Positions 29,767 to 38,513 are shown, counted from the first letter of the stretch. The stretch is 60,552 nt of DNA from an uncultured Verrucomicrobiales bacterium (GCA_937905985.1 CALCWC010000128.1:1-60552), one strand, 5' to 3'. Numbers and translations are program-made. The notes: generated by a model from the letters alone, not told the origin.

Positions 29767-30111
29767 ATGTCCACCCCTGAAGAGGAATACGAACTGGCCG
29801 CAGCCCAATTCAAGGCTGGAAACGCCGCGCAGGGCGCGCAGCACCTCCGCAACGCCGCCTTCAACGGCCACACCGCCGCACAGGACCAGCTCGCCCGCGT
29901 CTATTTCGCCCAGCTCAAATCACGCGCCGACGTGGCGGACCTGGAGGCCGCCGCCCAATCCGGCGACCACGTCGCCCTATTCGTCCTCGCCATGTGCCTC
30001 ATCGAGGGCCGTCTGATCGACAAGGACACGGACAAGGCGGTCACCGCCCTCCGCCACGCCGCCGCCCAAGGCAACCGCATGGCCCAAACCATGCTCGGCC
30101 AAATGGGTTGA
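29767..30111 (+). CDS. Small Sel1-repeat protein
   Basis: 114 residues with about three Sel1-like (TPR-type) helical repeats, for example AAQFKAGNAAQGAQHLRNAA and ALRHAAAQGNRMAQTMLGQM. No signal peptide. Such proteins usually mediate protein contacts. It lies 5 bases after the hexosaminidase gene. Confidence 0.75.
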   Translation: MSTPEEEYELAAAQFKAGNAAQGAQHLRNAAFNGHTAAQDQLARVYFAQLKSRADVADLEAAAQSGDHVALFVLAMCLIEGRLIDKDTDKAVTALRHAAAQGNRMAQTMLGQMG

Positions 30112-30155
30112 ACGCGGGCGCGGGGCGTGCAAATTCTCCCCATTTGATAAAAAAC

Positions 30156-30205
30156 GCTTGCCATTACAAACGGAAATATGCTATTTTCCGTTTGTAATGG
30201 CAAGC
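30156..30205 (+). promoter_or_regulatory. Perfect 21-base inverted repeat over the AbiE promoter and start codon
   Basis: Arms 30156-30176 and 30185-30205 are exact reverse complements with an 8-base centre. Arm 1 contains the -35 (TTGCCA, 30159-30164). The -10 (TATTTT, 30182-30187) falls in the centre, and arm 2 contains the ATG of the antitoxin. AbiEi antitoxins are known to repress their own promoters by binding inverted repeats, so this is the likely operator. Confidence 0.8.
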
Positions 30206-30811
30206 GTAAGCGACATGATATTAAAGCGTATACGCTCCATTGGATATGGAGATGTGTACGCCAACAGCGACTTCCACGATTTGGGGCGCCCCGAAACCGT
30301 GAGGTGGTCCCTGTTTTCGCTCAAGGGCAAGGGCGTGCTGCGCGAGATTTTGCCCGGCATCTACGACTATCCGAGGCACAGCGCGCTTCTGGGTGAAACC
30401 CTGGCGCCGGATGTGGACAAGGTGGCGCGCGCCATTGCGCGGCGCCATGGCTGGCACATCCAGATGACGGGCAACGCCGCTCTGTATGCGCTGGGCATAT
30501 CCACGCAGGTTCCCGGCCGCATGGTGTACCTAAGCAGCGGCGCATCCAGGGTGTACGATACCATCACGCCCGCCATCGAATTCCGCAAGGCACGCATCAA
30601 GGATTCGGGCTTTACTTTCCGCAAGAGCGAGATTATAGTGCAAGCTGTCCGCGCATTGGGGAACGGGGGCATCACAGCCTTTGCCGCAGGCAGGATCGCC
30701 GCCTTCGTTTCCACGGAAAGGGAGTGGCAGCGCATCCTCAAGGACACCCGCTCCGCGCCGGACTGGATCACCAACGCCATCATCACCATCCACCGCCAAT
30801 CGCAACCATGA
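30197..30811 (+). CDS. AbiEi-type antitoxin (DUF6088-like)
   Basis: 204 residues. The N-terminal winged-helix region (SVSDMILKRIRSIGYGDVYANSDF, about 3-26, then VRWSLFSLKGKGVLREILPGIYDYP) is followed by the AbiEi-like C-terminal part (TGNAALYALGISTQVPG, FRKARIKDSGFTF). In AbiE type IV toxin-antitoxin systems this protein represses the operon and counters the nucleotidyltransferase toxin. The ATG lies inside the inverted repeat, 9 bases after the -10. The stop overlaps the toxin start (ATGA). Confidence 0.82.
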   Translation: MASVSDMILKRIRSIGYGDVYANSDFHDLGRPETVRWSLFSLKGKGVLREILPGIYDYPRHSALLGETLAPDVDKVARAIARRHGWHIQMTGNAALYALGISTQVPGRMVYLSSGASRVYDTITPAIEFRKARIKDSGFTFRKSEIIVQAVRALGNGGITAFAAGRIAAFVSTEREWQRILKDTRSAPDWITNAIITIHRQSQP

Positions 30812-31803
30812 GGGACATCGCAAAGCTATCGCCCGCGGAACTCCGCGAGCTGTTCACGCAGACCGTCGCCAAGCGCGCCCTCACACCGGAAATTGTGGAA
30901 AAGGATTTCTGGGTGTGCTGGGTGCTCAAGAACCTGTTCGAGTCGGAGCTGGCGGAGAGCGTCGTTTTCAAGGGCGGCACCAGCCTTTCCAAGGTGTACG
31001 GGTACATTGAACGCTTTTCCGAGGATATCGACCTCATCCTGAACTGGAGCGACAACACGGCCGGCGACCCCATGGAGCCGCGCTCCAAGACAAAGCAGGG
31101 CGCCTTCAATGAAAAGCTTCTGGATTGGAGCAACCGCACCATCCGCGAGACCGTTTACCCCGTGGTGGAATTGTTCTGCGCGGGCGTGTGCACACCTGCG
31201 CTGGAAGATACGTCGTCCGGCTGTCCCATTATCGCCATCCGCTATCCGCAGGCCGTTCAACGCGGGAATTACCTGCGCCCGGAAATCCGCTTGGAAATCG
31301 GTGCGCTGGCGGCCTGGGAACCATTTAGGGGCGCAGACGTCGTCCCCTATGCCGCATAGGCTTTTCCTCAGCTGTTCCACGATGCCCGTGCGCAGGTCAA
31401 GGTGACCACCGATGAACGCACGTTCTGGGAGAAAGCCACCATTCTGCACGCAGAGGCGGGCCGCCCGCAAGGAAACACGTTCCGCCCGCGGTACGCCCGC
31501 CACTATTACGACCTCGTCATGCTGGCGCGCCATGCGGATTTGAAGCGGCGCGCCTTTGCCAACCTCCCGCTTCTACAGCGGGTGGTGGATTTCAAGAAAC
31601 GCTTTTACGGCGGGAGCGCGTGGACCGCATACGATGCAGCCAAGCCCGGCAGCTTCCGTCTCCTCCCGCCCGGTTACTCCATGGATGCCCTGGCCCATGA
31701 TTACGAGGCCATGGCAGAAATGATTTACGGCGAACGCCCCGACCTGCAAACCCTCCTCGCCGAACTTCGGGCATTGCAGGATGAAATCAACGCCCTGGCA
31801 TAA
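30808..31803 (+). pseudogene. AbiEii nucleotidyltransferase toxin, interrupted by an in-frame TAG
   Basis: The first part has the AbiEii signatures: EIVEKDFWVCWVLKNLF, the nucleotidyltransferase motif FKGGTSLSKVYGYIERFSED and IDLILNW. After codon 181 (about 31351) a TAG interrupts the frame in PYAA-stop-AFPQLFHDA. The same frame then continues for 150 codons with the expected TTDERTFWEKATILHAEAG, which carries a conserved Lys of the family. A one-base GAG-to-TAG change restores the protein. The toxin is therefore probably inactive unless the stop is read through. Confidence 0.8.
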
Positions 31804-31807
31804 TCCC

Positions 31808-31864
31808 CCGCGCCGCACGGCGCGGCGAACTTTCCAAATTGTAAATCGTAAATTGTAGATAAAT
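31808..31864 (-). repeat. Composite repeat, copy B
   Basis: GC hairpin (CCGCGCCG/CGGCGCGG, 31808-31825), then AACTTTCC and an AT heptamer array (31835-31864). On the minus strand it comes just after the stop of the gene remnant at 31868. Confidence 0.7.
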
Positions 31865-31867
31865 CTA

Positions 31868-32193
31868 TCAGGGGCTTCCCATGCGGCGGTTGCGGGGGAG
31901 GCGGAGGATGAGCCTGGCGAAAACGCGGTGCATCCAGCGGGGCTCAATGGTGGGGAGCGCTTTCATCATCGGTGTTCACGGTGTCTCCGCATTCATAGTA
32001 GAGCAGGCTCATCACGTTGAGCGGATAGCCCAGGGAACGCTCGGTGAGCTCGCCCGCCAGCTGCAATGAACCCGCGGGGCACCCGCGGAACAGCATGCGG
32101 TTGTATTCCCCGATGGTGGTGTTTTCTTCTTCGTCCATGAAGGCATGGACATCCGCATGCGCGTTGGCGTTGCGTAACAGATAGAGTGATTCA
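31868..32193 (-). pseudogene. 3' remnant of an unknown gene, 5'-truncated and frameshifted
   Basis: A minus-strand frame reads protein-like: ESLYLLRNANAHADVHAF, MDEEENTTIGEYNRMLFRG and LGYPLNVMSLLYYECGDTV. It then stops at 31944. Shifting the frame at the CCCC run (31951-31955) gives a sensible C-terminus, TIEPRWMHRVFARLILRL, ending at TGA 31868. The 5' side runs into the hairpin and repeat copy C with no start codon. Repeat copies B and C flank the piece in the same orientation, suggesting loss by recombination. I do not recognise the family. Confidence 0.55.
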
Positions 32194-32291
32194 GCCCATC
32201 TGGCAGAATGCCAGATGGGCTTTGAAATTGCCGCACGCGGAGCGTGCGCTCTCTTTCAAAATCGTCAATTGTCAATCGTAAATTGTCAATT
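32194..32291 (-). repeat. Composite repeat, copy C
   Basis: Contains a perfect 12-pair hairpin with core CATCTGGCA (32194-32220), a second GC hairpin (CGCACGC/GCGTGCG, 32232-32248) and an AT heptamer array (32260-32291). The array supplies the TGA stop of the sialate esterase gene. The CATCTGGCA hairpin also occurs in copy E. Confidence 0.7.
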
Positions 32292-33791
32292 CTTCTTGCC
32301 TTTTTTGGACTTCTTGTCCGTACCGGCGAAGGGAACGGCGGGGAGCTTGGCCTCGTTGACGAGGTTGGGCTCGAAGAAGACCTTCCAGCCGTAGCGGACC
32401 TTGACGGGCTTCTTCACGCCGGGGGCGGTCAGCTCCACGGTATCGCCCTTGAGGGTGGCGGTGGCGTCCTCGAACTTGCCGTTGCTGCCGGCGACCTCAA
32501 AGCCTGTGGGAGCGGAGCCGTTGGTGGTGGTGAGGCCCTTGGCATGCTTGAAGGTGACCTTCAGGGTGCTGCCGGCGGGCTTGGCGGAGGCCACCTGCGG
32601 GCCGCTGTACTCCACGTCCTTGCCGTAAACCTTGGCGGCGGCCACATAGGCCAGGCGCTGGCCCACCTCGGTCTTGCGAGCGGGGTGAACATCGCTGTTG
32701 GTGGAGCCGAGGTCCACGGTGGCGACGGTGTAGACGCCGGGGATGTTGTCCTGGGACTGCTGCTGCACCTCACGGAACTCCGGCCAGTAGGCGCGCAGCG
32801 GGGTCTTGTCGTTGATGCGGGGCAGTTGCACCTGAATCCACGGCATATCGGGCTTCTTGAACTCCGCGCGCCAGCCGCCGATGAGATCGGCCAGCAGCTC
32901 GTAGTTCTGCTTCATGTCCTGGATTTCCGCATCGGATTCCCCCTGGTACCAGATGATGCCCTTCATGGGGAAGTCCACCCAGTCCTGCACGCCGGTCTTG
33001 AAGAGGTAGCCGGGCTTGTAGGGGTGCGGCATGTCGAGGTCGCCGCCGATGTTCTTGCGGGCGCGCCCGCGCACCCAATCACTCATGTAGCGGCTGTCCA
33101 GCCACTTGGCGCTCATGCAGTCGTGGTACTTCTTCTTGAGCACGCTCTCCGGAATCCAGGCCATCATCTCAGAGCCGCCCAGCGAGGCGTGGACGATGCC
33201 CACGGGGACGCCGAGCTGCTTCTGCAGCTCCTGGGCGAAGTACCAGGCCACGGCGGACATGCGGGGCGTGGTCTCCGGGGCGCTGACGGCCCACTTGCCC
33301 ACGTACATGGCTTCCTTGTTGAGGGTTTCCTTCTCCTTGGCACCGTAGGAGGCGTTGTTGGTGTGCACCTGGGGCTCGGCGTGGAAGAAACGGATATCCT
33401 GGTTGCCGGAGGCGGGAATGGCCGTGCCCTTGTCCGCCATCTCATCCATGCGGCGCAGCATGTTGGACTGGCCGGAGGCGAACCAGACCTCGCCCACCAC
33501 CACGTCCTTCAGCTCGGCGGTGTCGTTGCCCTGCTTCACGGTGAGGCTCTCGCCGGTGGCGTTGGCCTTCATGGCGGGCAGCACGGCCTCCCAGCGCTTG
33601 CCGTTCTTCTTGGCCTTCACCGTGGTGCCGCCGAAGGTGAGGGTGACGTCTCCCCCGCCCGTGGCCTCGCCGCGCACGGGGATGCTCTGCCCCTGCTGGA
33701 GCACCATGTGGTCACCAAAGGTGTGGTCGAAACTCACCGCCGCCCAGCACGTGGCGGAGCCCAACAGCATGCCTATCAATGCAGATTTCAT
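32286..33791 (-). CDS. Sialate O-acetylesterase, exported
   Basis: 501 residues with a signal peptide (MKSALIGMLLGSATCWAA). An SGNH-type esterase: Ser in WFASGQSNM, Gly-Ser block VGIVHASLGGSEMMAW, IIWYQGESDA, and the Asp/His pair near STNSDVHPARKTEVG. It removes O-acetyl groups from sialic acids so that sialidases can act, in keeping with mucin use. The C-terminus is Lys-rich (KKSKKGKKN) and its stop lies in the AT array of repeat C. The ATG at 33791 is 7 bases after a -10 box. Confidence 0.9.
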   Translation of the reverse strand: MKSALIGMLLGSATCWAAVSFDHTFGDHMVLQQGQSIPVRGEATGGGDVTLTFGGTTVKAKKNGKRWEAVLPAMKANATGESLTVKQGNDTAELKDVVVGEVWFASGQSNMLRRMDEMADKGTAIPASGNQDIRFFHAEPQVHTNNASYGAKEKETLNKEAMYVGKWAVSAPETTPRMSAVAWYFAQELQKQLGVPVGIVHASLGGSEMMAWIPESVLKKKYHDCMSAKWLDSRYMSDWVRGRARKNIGGDLDMPHPYKPGYLFKTGVQDWVDFPMKGIIWYQGESDAEIQDMKQNYELLADLIGGWRAEFKKPDMPWIQVQLPRINDKTPLRAYWPEFREVQQQSQDNIPGVYTVATVDLGSTNSDVHPARKTEVGQRLAYVAAAKVYGKDVEYSGPQVASAKPAGSTLKVTFKHAKGLTTTNGSAPTGFEVAGSNGKFEDATATLKGDTVELTAPGVKKPVKVRYGWKVFFEPNLVNEAKLPAVPFAGTDKKSKKGKKN

Positions 33792-33798
33792 GCCGTAG

Positions 33799-33827
33799 AC
33801 AGTACCACGGGCGCGCGCACATGGCAA
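33799..33827 (-). promoter_or_regulatory. Sialate esterase promoter, leaderless type
   Basis: TTGCCA, 17-base spacer, TACTGT, then 7 bases to the ATG. Confidence 0.65.
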
Positions 33828-33877
33828 GGACTCAACGCGCCCTCGAAAGATTTTTTTCATAAATTTCCAGATTGAGC

Positions 33878-33906
33878 TTGACAAAAGGCGGCGAAAGGTG
33901 TAAATA
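33878..33906 (+). promoter_or_regulatory. rpsN promoter
   Basis: TTGACA, 17-base spacer, TAAATA, then 15 bases to the ATG. A T-run lies just upstream (33851-33857). Confidence 0.7.
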
Positions 33907-33921
33907 CTCCGCACACAAATT

Positions 33922-34191
33922 ATGGCTAAAAAGAGCTGGATAGAGAGAAACAAGAAGAAGGCAGCCGTCGCGGCCCGCTATGCGGAGCTCCGCGCCAAGC
34001 TGAAGGCTGAGGGCGACTACGTGGGTCTGACGATGCTTCCGCGCAATGCGTCCCCGATTCGCCAGGTGAACCGCTGCGAGCTGACGGGCCGCCGCCACGC
34101 TTTCCTTCGCCGCTTCCACCTTTCCCGTATCGCTTTCCGTGAACTCGCCAACGCTGGCATGATTCCGGGCGTGACGAAGTCGAGCTGGTAA
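33922..34191 (+). CDS. rpsN: 30S ribosomal protein uS14
   Basis: 89 residues. The C-terminal core LPRNASPIRQVNRCELTGRRH and the ending MIPGVTKSSW match uS14. Only one Cys is present, so this is the zinc-free form. It stands alone with its own promoter and terminator instead of in the S10/spc ribosomal cluster, as happens for accessory or relocated S14 genes. Confidence 0.95.
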   Translation: MAKKSWIERNKKKAAVAARYAELRAKLKAEGDYVGLTMLPRNASPIRQVNRCELTGRRHAFLRRFHLSRIAFRELANAGMIPGVTKSSW

Positions 34192-34230
34192 GCCCGGGCG
34201 AGTTGCAGCAGCAATATACAGAACATCTTC

Positions 34231-34262
34231 TGCGGGCTATTCCCTGAGTAGCCCGCAATTTT
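34231..34262 (+). terminator. Terminator of rpsN
   Basis: A 9-pair stem TGCGGGCTA/TAGCCCGCA with a 9-base loop, then ATTTTCG. Confidence 0.75.
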
Positions 34263-34283
34263 CGTTTACCCGAACAGGCGCGC

Positions 34284-34544
34284 ATGCCCATCTACGAATA
34301 CATCTCCGAGCACCCCGAGGATCCGCACCGCTCCTGCGCGATGTGCCGGAAGGGGTTCGAGCTGATGAGGCCGGCGGACCGGGAGCCCCTGACGCGCTGC
34401 ATGTACTGCAAAAACCCGGTTCGCAAGAAAATCGGCAACGTGAACGTGCCGAAAATCACCGCACCACTCTCCATCACCGATGCCAAGAAGGCGGGGTTCA
34501 CCGTGCTTCAGCGGCGGGATGAGGGCACCTTTGAAAAACTGTAA
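34284..34544 (+). CDS. FmdB-like zinc-ribbon protein
   Basis: 86 residues starting MPIYEYI, with two Cys pairs (CAMC and CMYC) that would bind zinc. This is the layout of the FmdB/CxxC_CxxC_SSSS regulatory family, although the Ser tail is absent. The role is probably nucleic-acid or protein binding. The next gene starts 9 bases downstream. Confidence 0.75.
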   Translation: MPIYEYISEHPEDPHRSCAMCRKGFELMRPADREPLTRCMYCKNPVRKKIGNVNVPKITAPLSITDAKKAGFTVLQRRDEGTFEKL

Positions 34545-34553
34545 CCCCCATTC

Positions 34554-35945
34554 ATGAACCTGTTCCTAAGCGCGGAGGAAGCGGCGCAAGTCACCTGGAG
34601 CTTCCCTAGCCTGTCATCTATTCTGCTTTTCCTGATAGGGATAGCATTCTTCCTGTTCCTGAACGCATTCTTCGTGGCGAACGAGTTTGCGAGCGCGCGC
34701 GTGCGAGAGAGCCAGCTGCAGGAGCTGGAGGTGACGGGCAGGAGCGCGGCCAAGCGCCGCAAAACCGCCCTGCACATCGTGCGCCACCTGGATGCCTACC
34801 TCTCTGCCAACCAGGTGGGCATCACCATCGCCTCCCTGGCGCTGGGCAACATGGGTGAGCCGTTCATCGAGGAACTGCTCACCTCTCCCCTGGCGTACTT
34901 CTGCCACCTGACGCCACAGGCGGTGAGCATCATAGCATACGTGGTGGCGTATTCCCTGTTCACGTTTGCCCACGTGGTGCTGGGCGAACTGGTACCCAAG
35001 AGCCTGGCCATCCGCAAGCCGCTGGAGGTGGCGTTGCTCACCGCGCCGTGGATGAAGCGCTTCGCCAAGCTCACCAAGCCCCTCGTCTACCTCTTCAACA
35101 ACACCGCCAACTTCATCGCCCACCACCTCTTCGGCGTGGACCCCCACTACGTGCCCAACACCACCCACAGCGCGGAGGAAATCGCCCTCATCGTGGAGGA
35201 AAGCGGCCGCAGCAACGAGGTCACCGAGACCGAGGCGGAAATCTCCAAGAACGCCCTGGAGCTCAACGACCGCTCCGTGCGCGACATCCTGGTGCCCCGC
35301 GGCAGCGTGGAGATGCTCGACATCAACGACGGCTTCCAGCACAACCTGGAGATTGTCACCAACAGCCCGCACAGCCGATTCCCGCTGGTGGACGGCCACC
35401 TGGATGCGCTGCAGGGCTGGCTGCACGTGAAAGACATGCTCAAGCTGGCCACCATGGCGGAGCCGGACATGATGAAGGTGAAGCGCGAGCTGAAGGTGGT
35501 GCCGGAGACGATGAAGCTGGACACGCTGCTGGACTTCTTCTCCAAGGAGAAAACACACTTTGCGCTGGTGGTGGACGAGTACGGCGACGCGCTGGGGCTG
35601 GTGTTCCTGGACGACGTGCTGGAGGAGCTTGTGGGCGACGACATCCAGGACGAGTTCGAGGCGGATTCCGCGCGCGACTTCTTCCCGATTGAGCCCGGGC
35701 AGTACATCGCCAGCGGCGCGCTCGCGCTCTTCGACCTCTCGGAATACCTGCCGGACATCGGCGAGATAGAGCCGGAATCCGGCGTCTCCACCCTTGGCGG
35801 ATACATCACGGAGCTGCTGGGGCACCTGCCTGCCTGCGGCGAGAAGCTGCGCATCAAGGACTACCTGGTCACCGTCACCGGAACGGACAAGCGCAAGGTC
35901 ACCCAGGCGCATTTGGAACACGCCCCGCTGCAGGAGGAAGAGTGA
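34554..35945 (+). CDS. CNNM/CBS-domain transporter (CorC/HlyC family)
   Basis: 463 residues. A CNNM membrane domain (about 20-190, with LNAFFVANEFASARV and ANQVGITIASLALGN) is followed by two CBS motifs (VRDILVPRGSVEML onward) and a C-terminal transporter-associated domain (PIEPGQYIASGALALFDLSEY). Members move or sense Mg2+ or other divalent cations at the inner membrane. The family is often called hemolysin-like, but lytic activity is not implied. Confidence 0.9.
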   Translation: MNLFLSAEEAAQVTWSFPSLSSILLFLIGIAFFLFLNAFFVANEFASARVRESQLQELEVTGRSAAKRRKTALHIVRHLDAYLSANQVGITIASLALGNMGEPFIEELLTSPLAYFCHLTPQAVSIIAYVVAYSLFTFAHVVLGELVPKSLAIRKPLEVALLTAPWMKRFAKLTKPLVYLFNNTANFIAHHLFGVDPHYVPNTTHSAEEIALIVEESGRSNEVTETEAEISKNALELNDRSVRDILVPRGSVEMLDINDGFQHNLEIVTNSPHSRFPLVDGHLDALQGWLHVKDMLKLATMAEPDMMKVKRELKVVPETMKLDTLLDFFSKEKTHFALVVDEYGDALGLVFLDDVLEELVGDDIQDEFEADSARDFFPIEPGQYIASGALALFDLSEYLPDIGEIEPESGVSTLGGYITELLGHLPACGEKLRIKDYLVTVTGTDKRKVTQAHLEHAPLQEEE

Positions 35946-35971
35946 TTTTCCCGTTGCCGCGGACATTGTAC

Positions 35972-36000
35972 TTGAAAACACGCCGCCGGTATGGCAGTAT
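35972..36000 (+). promoter_or_regulatory. rnz promoter
   Basis: TTGAAA, 17-base spacer, CAGTAT (weak), then 9 bases to the ATG. Confidence 0.45.
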
Positions 36001-36009
36001 GAGCCCACA

Positions 36010-36921
36010 ATGCTAGACGTATGCCTGCTGGGAACGGGCGGCACGCTGCCGCTGACCAACCGGTGGCTCACCTCGCTCATGGTGCGCTACCAGGGGCATG
36101 GTGTGCTGATTGATTGCGGAGAGGGCACACAGATAGCCGCGCAAGAGGCGGGGCTGAGCCTGAAACCCGTGGACCTGGTGCTGCTCACGCACCTGCATGC
36201 AGACCATGTGAGCGGCATGCCCGGACTGCTGCTCACCATGGGCAACATGGGGCGCACGGAAGAGCTGCACATCGTGGGTCCCCCCGGCACGGAGCGCGTG
36301 GTGAACGCCCTGCGCGTCATCGCCCCCAACCTGCCCTTCCCCATCCGCACCACCGAAATCAAGGCGCAGGACGAGCACCTGGATTTCCTGGACTGCCGCA
36401 TCCATGCGTTCAAGGTGCTGCACGGCGTCATCTGCTACGGCTACAGCATCTCTCTGCCGCGCGCGGGGAAGTTCGACCCCGCCGCCGCGCGCGAGCGCAA
36501 CATCCCCCTGCCCCTCTGGAGCCGCCTGCAAAAGGGAGAGACCATTGAACAGGACGGTGTGACCTACACGCCCGACATGGTGATGGGACCGCCGCGCGCG
36601 GGCTTGAAGGTGACCTACTGCACGGACACGCGGCCCGTACCGGCGATATCCGCCGCGGCCAAGGATTCCGACCTGTTTGTGTGCGAGGGAATGTACGGGG
36701 ATGTGGACATGCAGCTCAAGGCGCTGGAGAACCGGCACATGCTCTTTGCGGAGGCGGCGCAGCTGGCGGTGGATGCCGGCGGCGTGAAACGCCTGTGGCT
36801 TACGCACTTCAGCCCGTCCCTGCCCAACCCGGCGCACTTCAAGGACTACGCCTGCCGCATCTTTGCGGATACGCACATCCCCAAGGACGGGGAGAGCATC
36901 ACCCTCGCGTTCGAGGACTGA
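36010..36921 (+). CDS. rnz: Ribonuclease Z (tRNase Z)
   Basis: Metallo-beta-lactamase-fold endonuclease that trims tRNA 3' ends. 303 residues. The metal motif is THLHADHVSGMPG near residues 60-72, with LIDCGEGTQ upstream, CTDTRPV near 207 and a later His in WLTHFSPSL. MLDVCLLGTGGTLP at the N-terminus is typical. The start is 65 bases after the CNNM gene. Confidence 0.9.
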   Translation: MLDVCLLGTGGTLPLTNRWLTSLMVRYQGHGVLIDCGEGTQIAAQEAGLSLKPVDLVLLTHLHADHVSGMPGLLLTMGNMGRTEELHIVGPPGTERVVNALRVIAPNLPFPIRTTEIKAQDEHLDFLDCRIHAFKVLHGVICYGYSISLPRAGKFDPAAARERNIPLPLWSRLQKGETIEQDGVTYTPDMVMGPPRAGLKVTYCTDTRPVPAISAAAKDSDLFVCEGMYGDVDMQLKALENRHMLFAEAAQLAVDAGGVKRLWLTHFSPSLPNPAHFKDYACRIFADTHIPKDGESITLAFED

Positions 36922-36933
36922 CGCGGCGCGGCA

Positions 36934-37194
36934 TCAATACTCCTGCGCCTCTACAAAGCGGATGTGGAACACCTCCGCACCCTCGCTGTACAGGTGTATT
37001 TCTATGCAATCCGAGCGGTGGCGCACCATGTAGGCGTCATGCTCCTCCGGCGGGCGCGGGGAGAAGCGCCCAATGCGCTCCGGCGTGAGCACCGCGCTGC
37101 GCAGCACGCCCACCAGGCGTGCATTGCTCATTCCCACCATCTGCACATAGTCGGTGGTCGGCAGCGTCAGCATCGGTATCTTCTTCGTTCCCAC
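36934..37194 (-). CDS. Small protein of unknown function, GTG start
   Basis: 86 residues, no signal peptide, mixed alpha/beta (MVGMSNARLVGVLRSAVLTP, CIEIHLYSEGAEVFHIRFVE). No family recognised. The GTG at 37194 lies 8 bases after a good -10 box, which supports both the gene and this start. It diverges from lspA, whose promoter is also of the leaderless type. Confidence 0.6.
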   Translation of the reverse strand: MGTKKIPMLTLPTTDYVQMVGMSNARLVGVLRSAVLTPERIGRFSPRPPEEHDAYMVRHRSDCIEIHLYSEGAEVFHIRFVEAQEY

Positions 37195-37202
37195 GGCCGC
37201 AG

Positions 37203-37231
37203 AGGATACCAGCGGGGGCGCGCGTTGTCAA
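37203..37231 (-). promoter_or_regulatory. Promoter of the small divergent gene, leaderless type
   Basis: Perfect TTGACA, 17-base spacer, TATCCT, then 8 bases to GTG. Confidence 0.7.
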
Positions 37232-37263
37232 GTCATACGCAGCGCAGCAAGCCACATTTGCAC

Positions 37264-37292
37264 TTGCGCGCGCGGGGGGCTTGGGCTATCAT
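37264..37292 (+). promoter_or_regulatory. lspA promoter, leaderless type
   Basis: TTGCGC, 17-base spacer, TATCAT, then 6 bases to GTG. Confidence 0.65.
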
Positions 37293-37298
37293 ACGCGC

Positions 37299-37910
37299 GT
37301 GTCCCCAGCCGTGAAAAACAAGCTCACCGTCATCCTGGTCATTCTCATCGTGCTCCTGTATGCTCTGGATCAGGCGAGCAAATGGTACATAGTGCTCAAC
37401 TTCCCGTATGACTGGGCAACAGATCTCTGCCTCCGCATCGACCGCGTGATATCGGACAGCGCCATCATGAATTTCAACATTGTGCGCGTGCACAACACGG
37501 GGGTGGCGTTCGGCACGGGGAACGGCACGGCGTGGGCGCCGTTCCTGTTCCTGGGGGTGCAGGTGGCGGCGCTGGTGTGGCTGTTCTGCCTGTACCGCAA
37601 AGGCTTTTTCTCCACCACGATGCTGAAGTTTGCATGGGCGCTCATCACGGTGGGCGTGCTGGGCAACATGACGGACCGCCTGGTGCAGGGCTTCTTCCGC
37701 CCCGGCGCAGAGGCGCTGGGATTCTTCCAGAACCTGGTCAACGGGTACGTGGTGGATTTCCTGGACTTCTCGTTCCCGTGGCTGGGCGACTACCACTGGC
37801 CGTCCTTCAACGTGGCGGATTCCTGCGTGTGCGTGGCCGCCGCGCTGTTCCTGATATCCTGCTTCACCATGCCGCGGGAGGAAAAAGACAAGGAAAAGGA
37901 GAAAGCATGA
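37299..37910 (+). CDS. lspA: Lipoprotein signal peptidase (signal peptidase II)
   Basis: Aspartic protease that removes signal peptides from prolipoproteins. 203 residues, four membrane segments. Motifs: LDQASKWYIV, VHNTGVAFG, the catalytic Asp in LGNMTDRLVQG and the second Asp in FNVADSCVCV. I chose GTG 37299, the first start after the -10 box. The next gene overlaps by 4 bases. Several predicted lipoproteins in the window (44294, 49642, 51547) would be its substrates. Confidence 0.93.
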   Translation: MSPAVKNKLTVILVILIVLLYALDQASKWYIVLNFPYDWATDLCLRIDRVISDSAIMNFNIVRVHNTGVAFGTGNGTAWAPFLFLGVQVAALVWLFCLYRKGFFSTTMLKFAWALITVGVLGNMTDRLVQGFFRPGAEALGFFQNLVNGYVVDFLDFSFPWLGDYHWPSFNVADSCVCVAAALFLISCFTMPREEKDKEKEKA

Positions 37911-38512
37911 ACACGGTGCACACCATCATCCTGACAGCCGCATGCGCGCTGCCCGCGCTCGCCGGGTTCCCGCAGCCCCAGCAGAGCGTCAAGCTCGCCT
38001 ACAGCCAGCAGACCGCCGTGCTGGAGTTCACCACGGACGGCCCCGCCGTCACCAAGGCCAAACCCCTGTGCGACTGCACCACCGTCACTATCCAGGGCAA
38101 CAAGCTCATTGCCAAGGTGGACACCTCCATGTTCGACCAATCCGTGGCCAAGCAGATCGACGCCACCACGGCGGATGGAAAAACCACGCGCCTGACGATG
38201 AATTTCGAGGTGCCGGCGGCTGTCGTCCTTTCCGCGCGCAGCCTGGTGTGGCAGCGCGGCGCCAAGCCCGCGCCGCAGGTGCTCACCATCACCCTGCCCA
38301 AGGGCTCCCCCGTCACGGATGTCAAAGAGGCCGGATTGAGCGGCGATGCCTTCGCCTACGTGCCGCACAAGGTCAAGCAAGGCCGCGAGTACACCTTAAC
38401 CATCACCCCGCACTCCACGGACAAGCCCGTGCTCAACCGCCTGGTACTCACCCTGGTTTCCGCTGACCCCCGCTTCGCCAAGCAGATCATCTACCTGCAG
38501 GTGAAGAAGTGA
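37907..38512 (+). CDS. Exported DUF1573-like protein
   Basis: 201 residues with a signal peptide (MNTVHTIILTAACALPALA) and two beta-sandwich segments. The first has the DUF1573-type CDCTTVTIQGNKLIAKVD patch. Function unknown. It is coupled to lspA (ATGA overlap). Its stop is one base from the stop of the convergent acyltransferase gene, so the two transcripts overlap at their ends. Confidence 0.65.
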   Translation: MNTVHTIILTAACALPALAGFPQPQQSVKLAYSQQTAVLEFTTDGPAVTKAKPLCDCTTVTIQGNKLIAKVDTSMFDQSVAKQIDATTADGKTTRLTMNFEVPAAVVLSARSLVWQRGAKPAPQVLTITLPKGSPVTDVKEAGLSGDAFAYVPHKVKQGREYTLTITPHSTDKPVLNRLVLTLVSADPRFAKQIIYLQVKK

Positions 38513-38513
38513 A

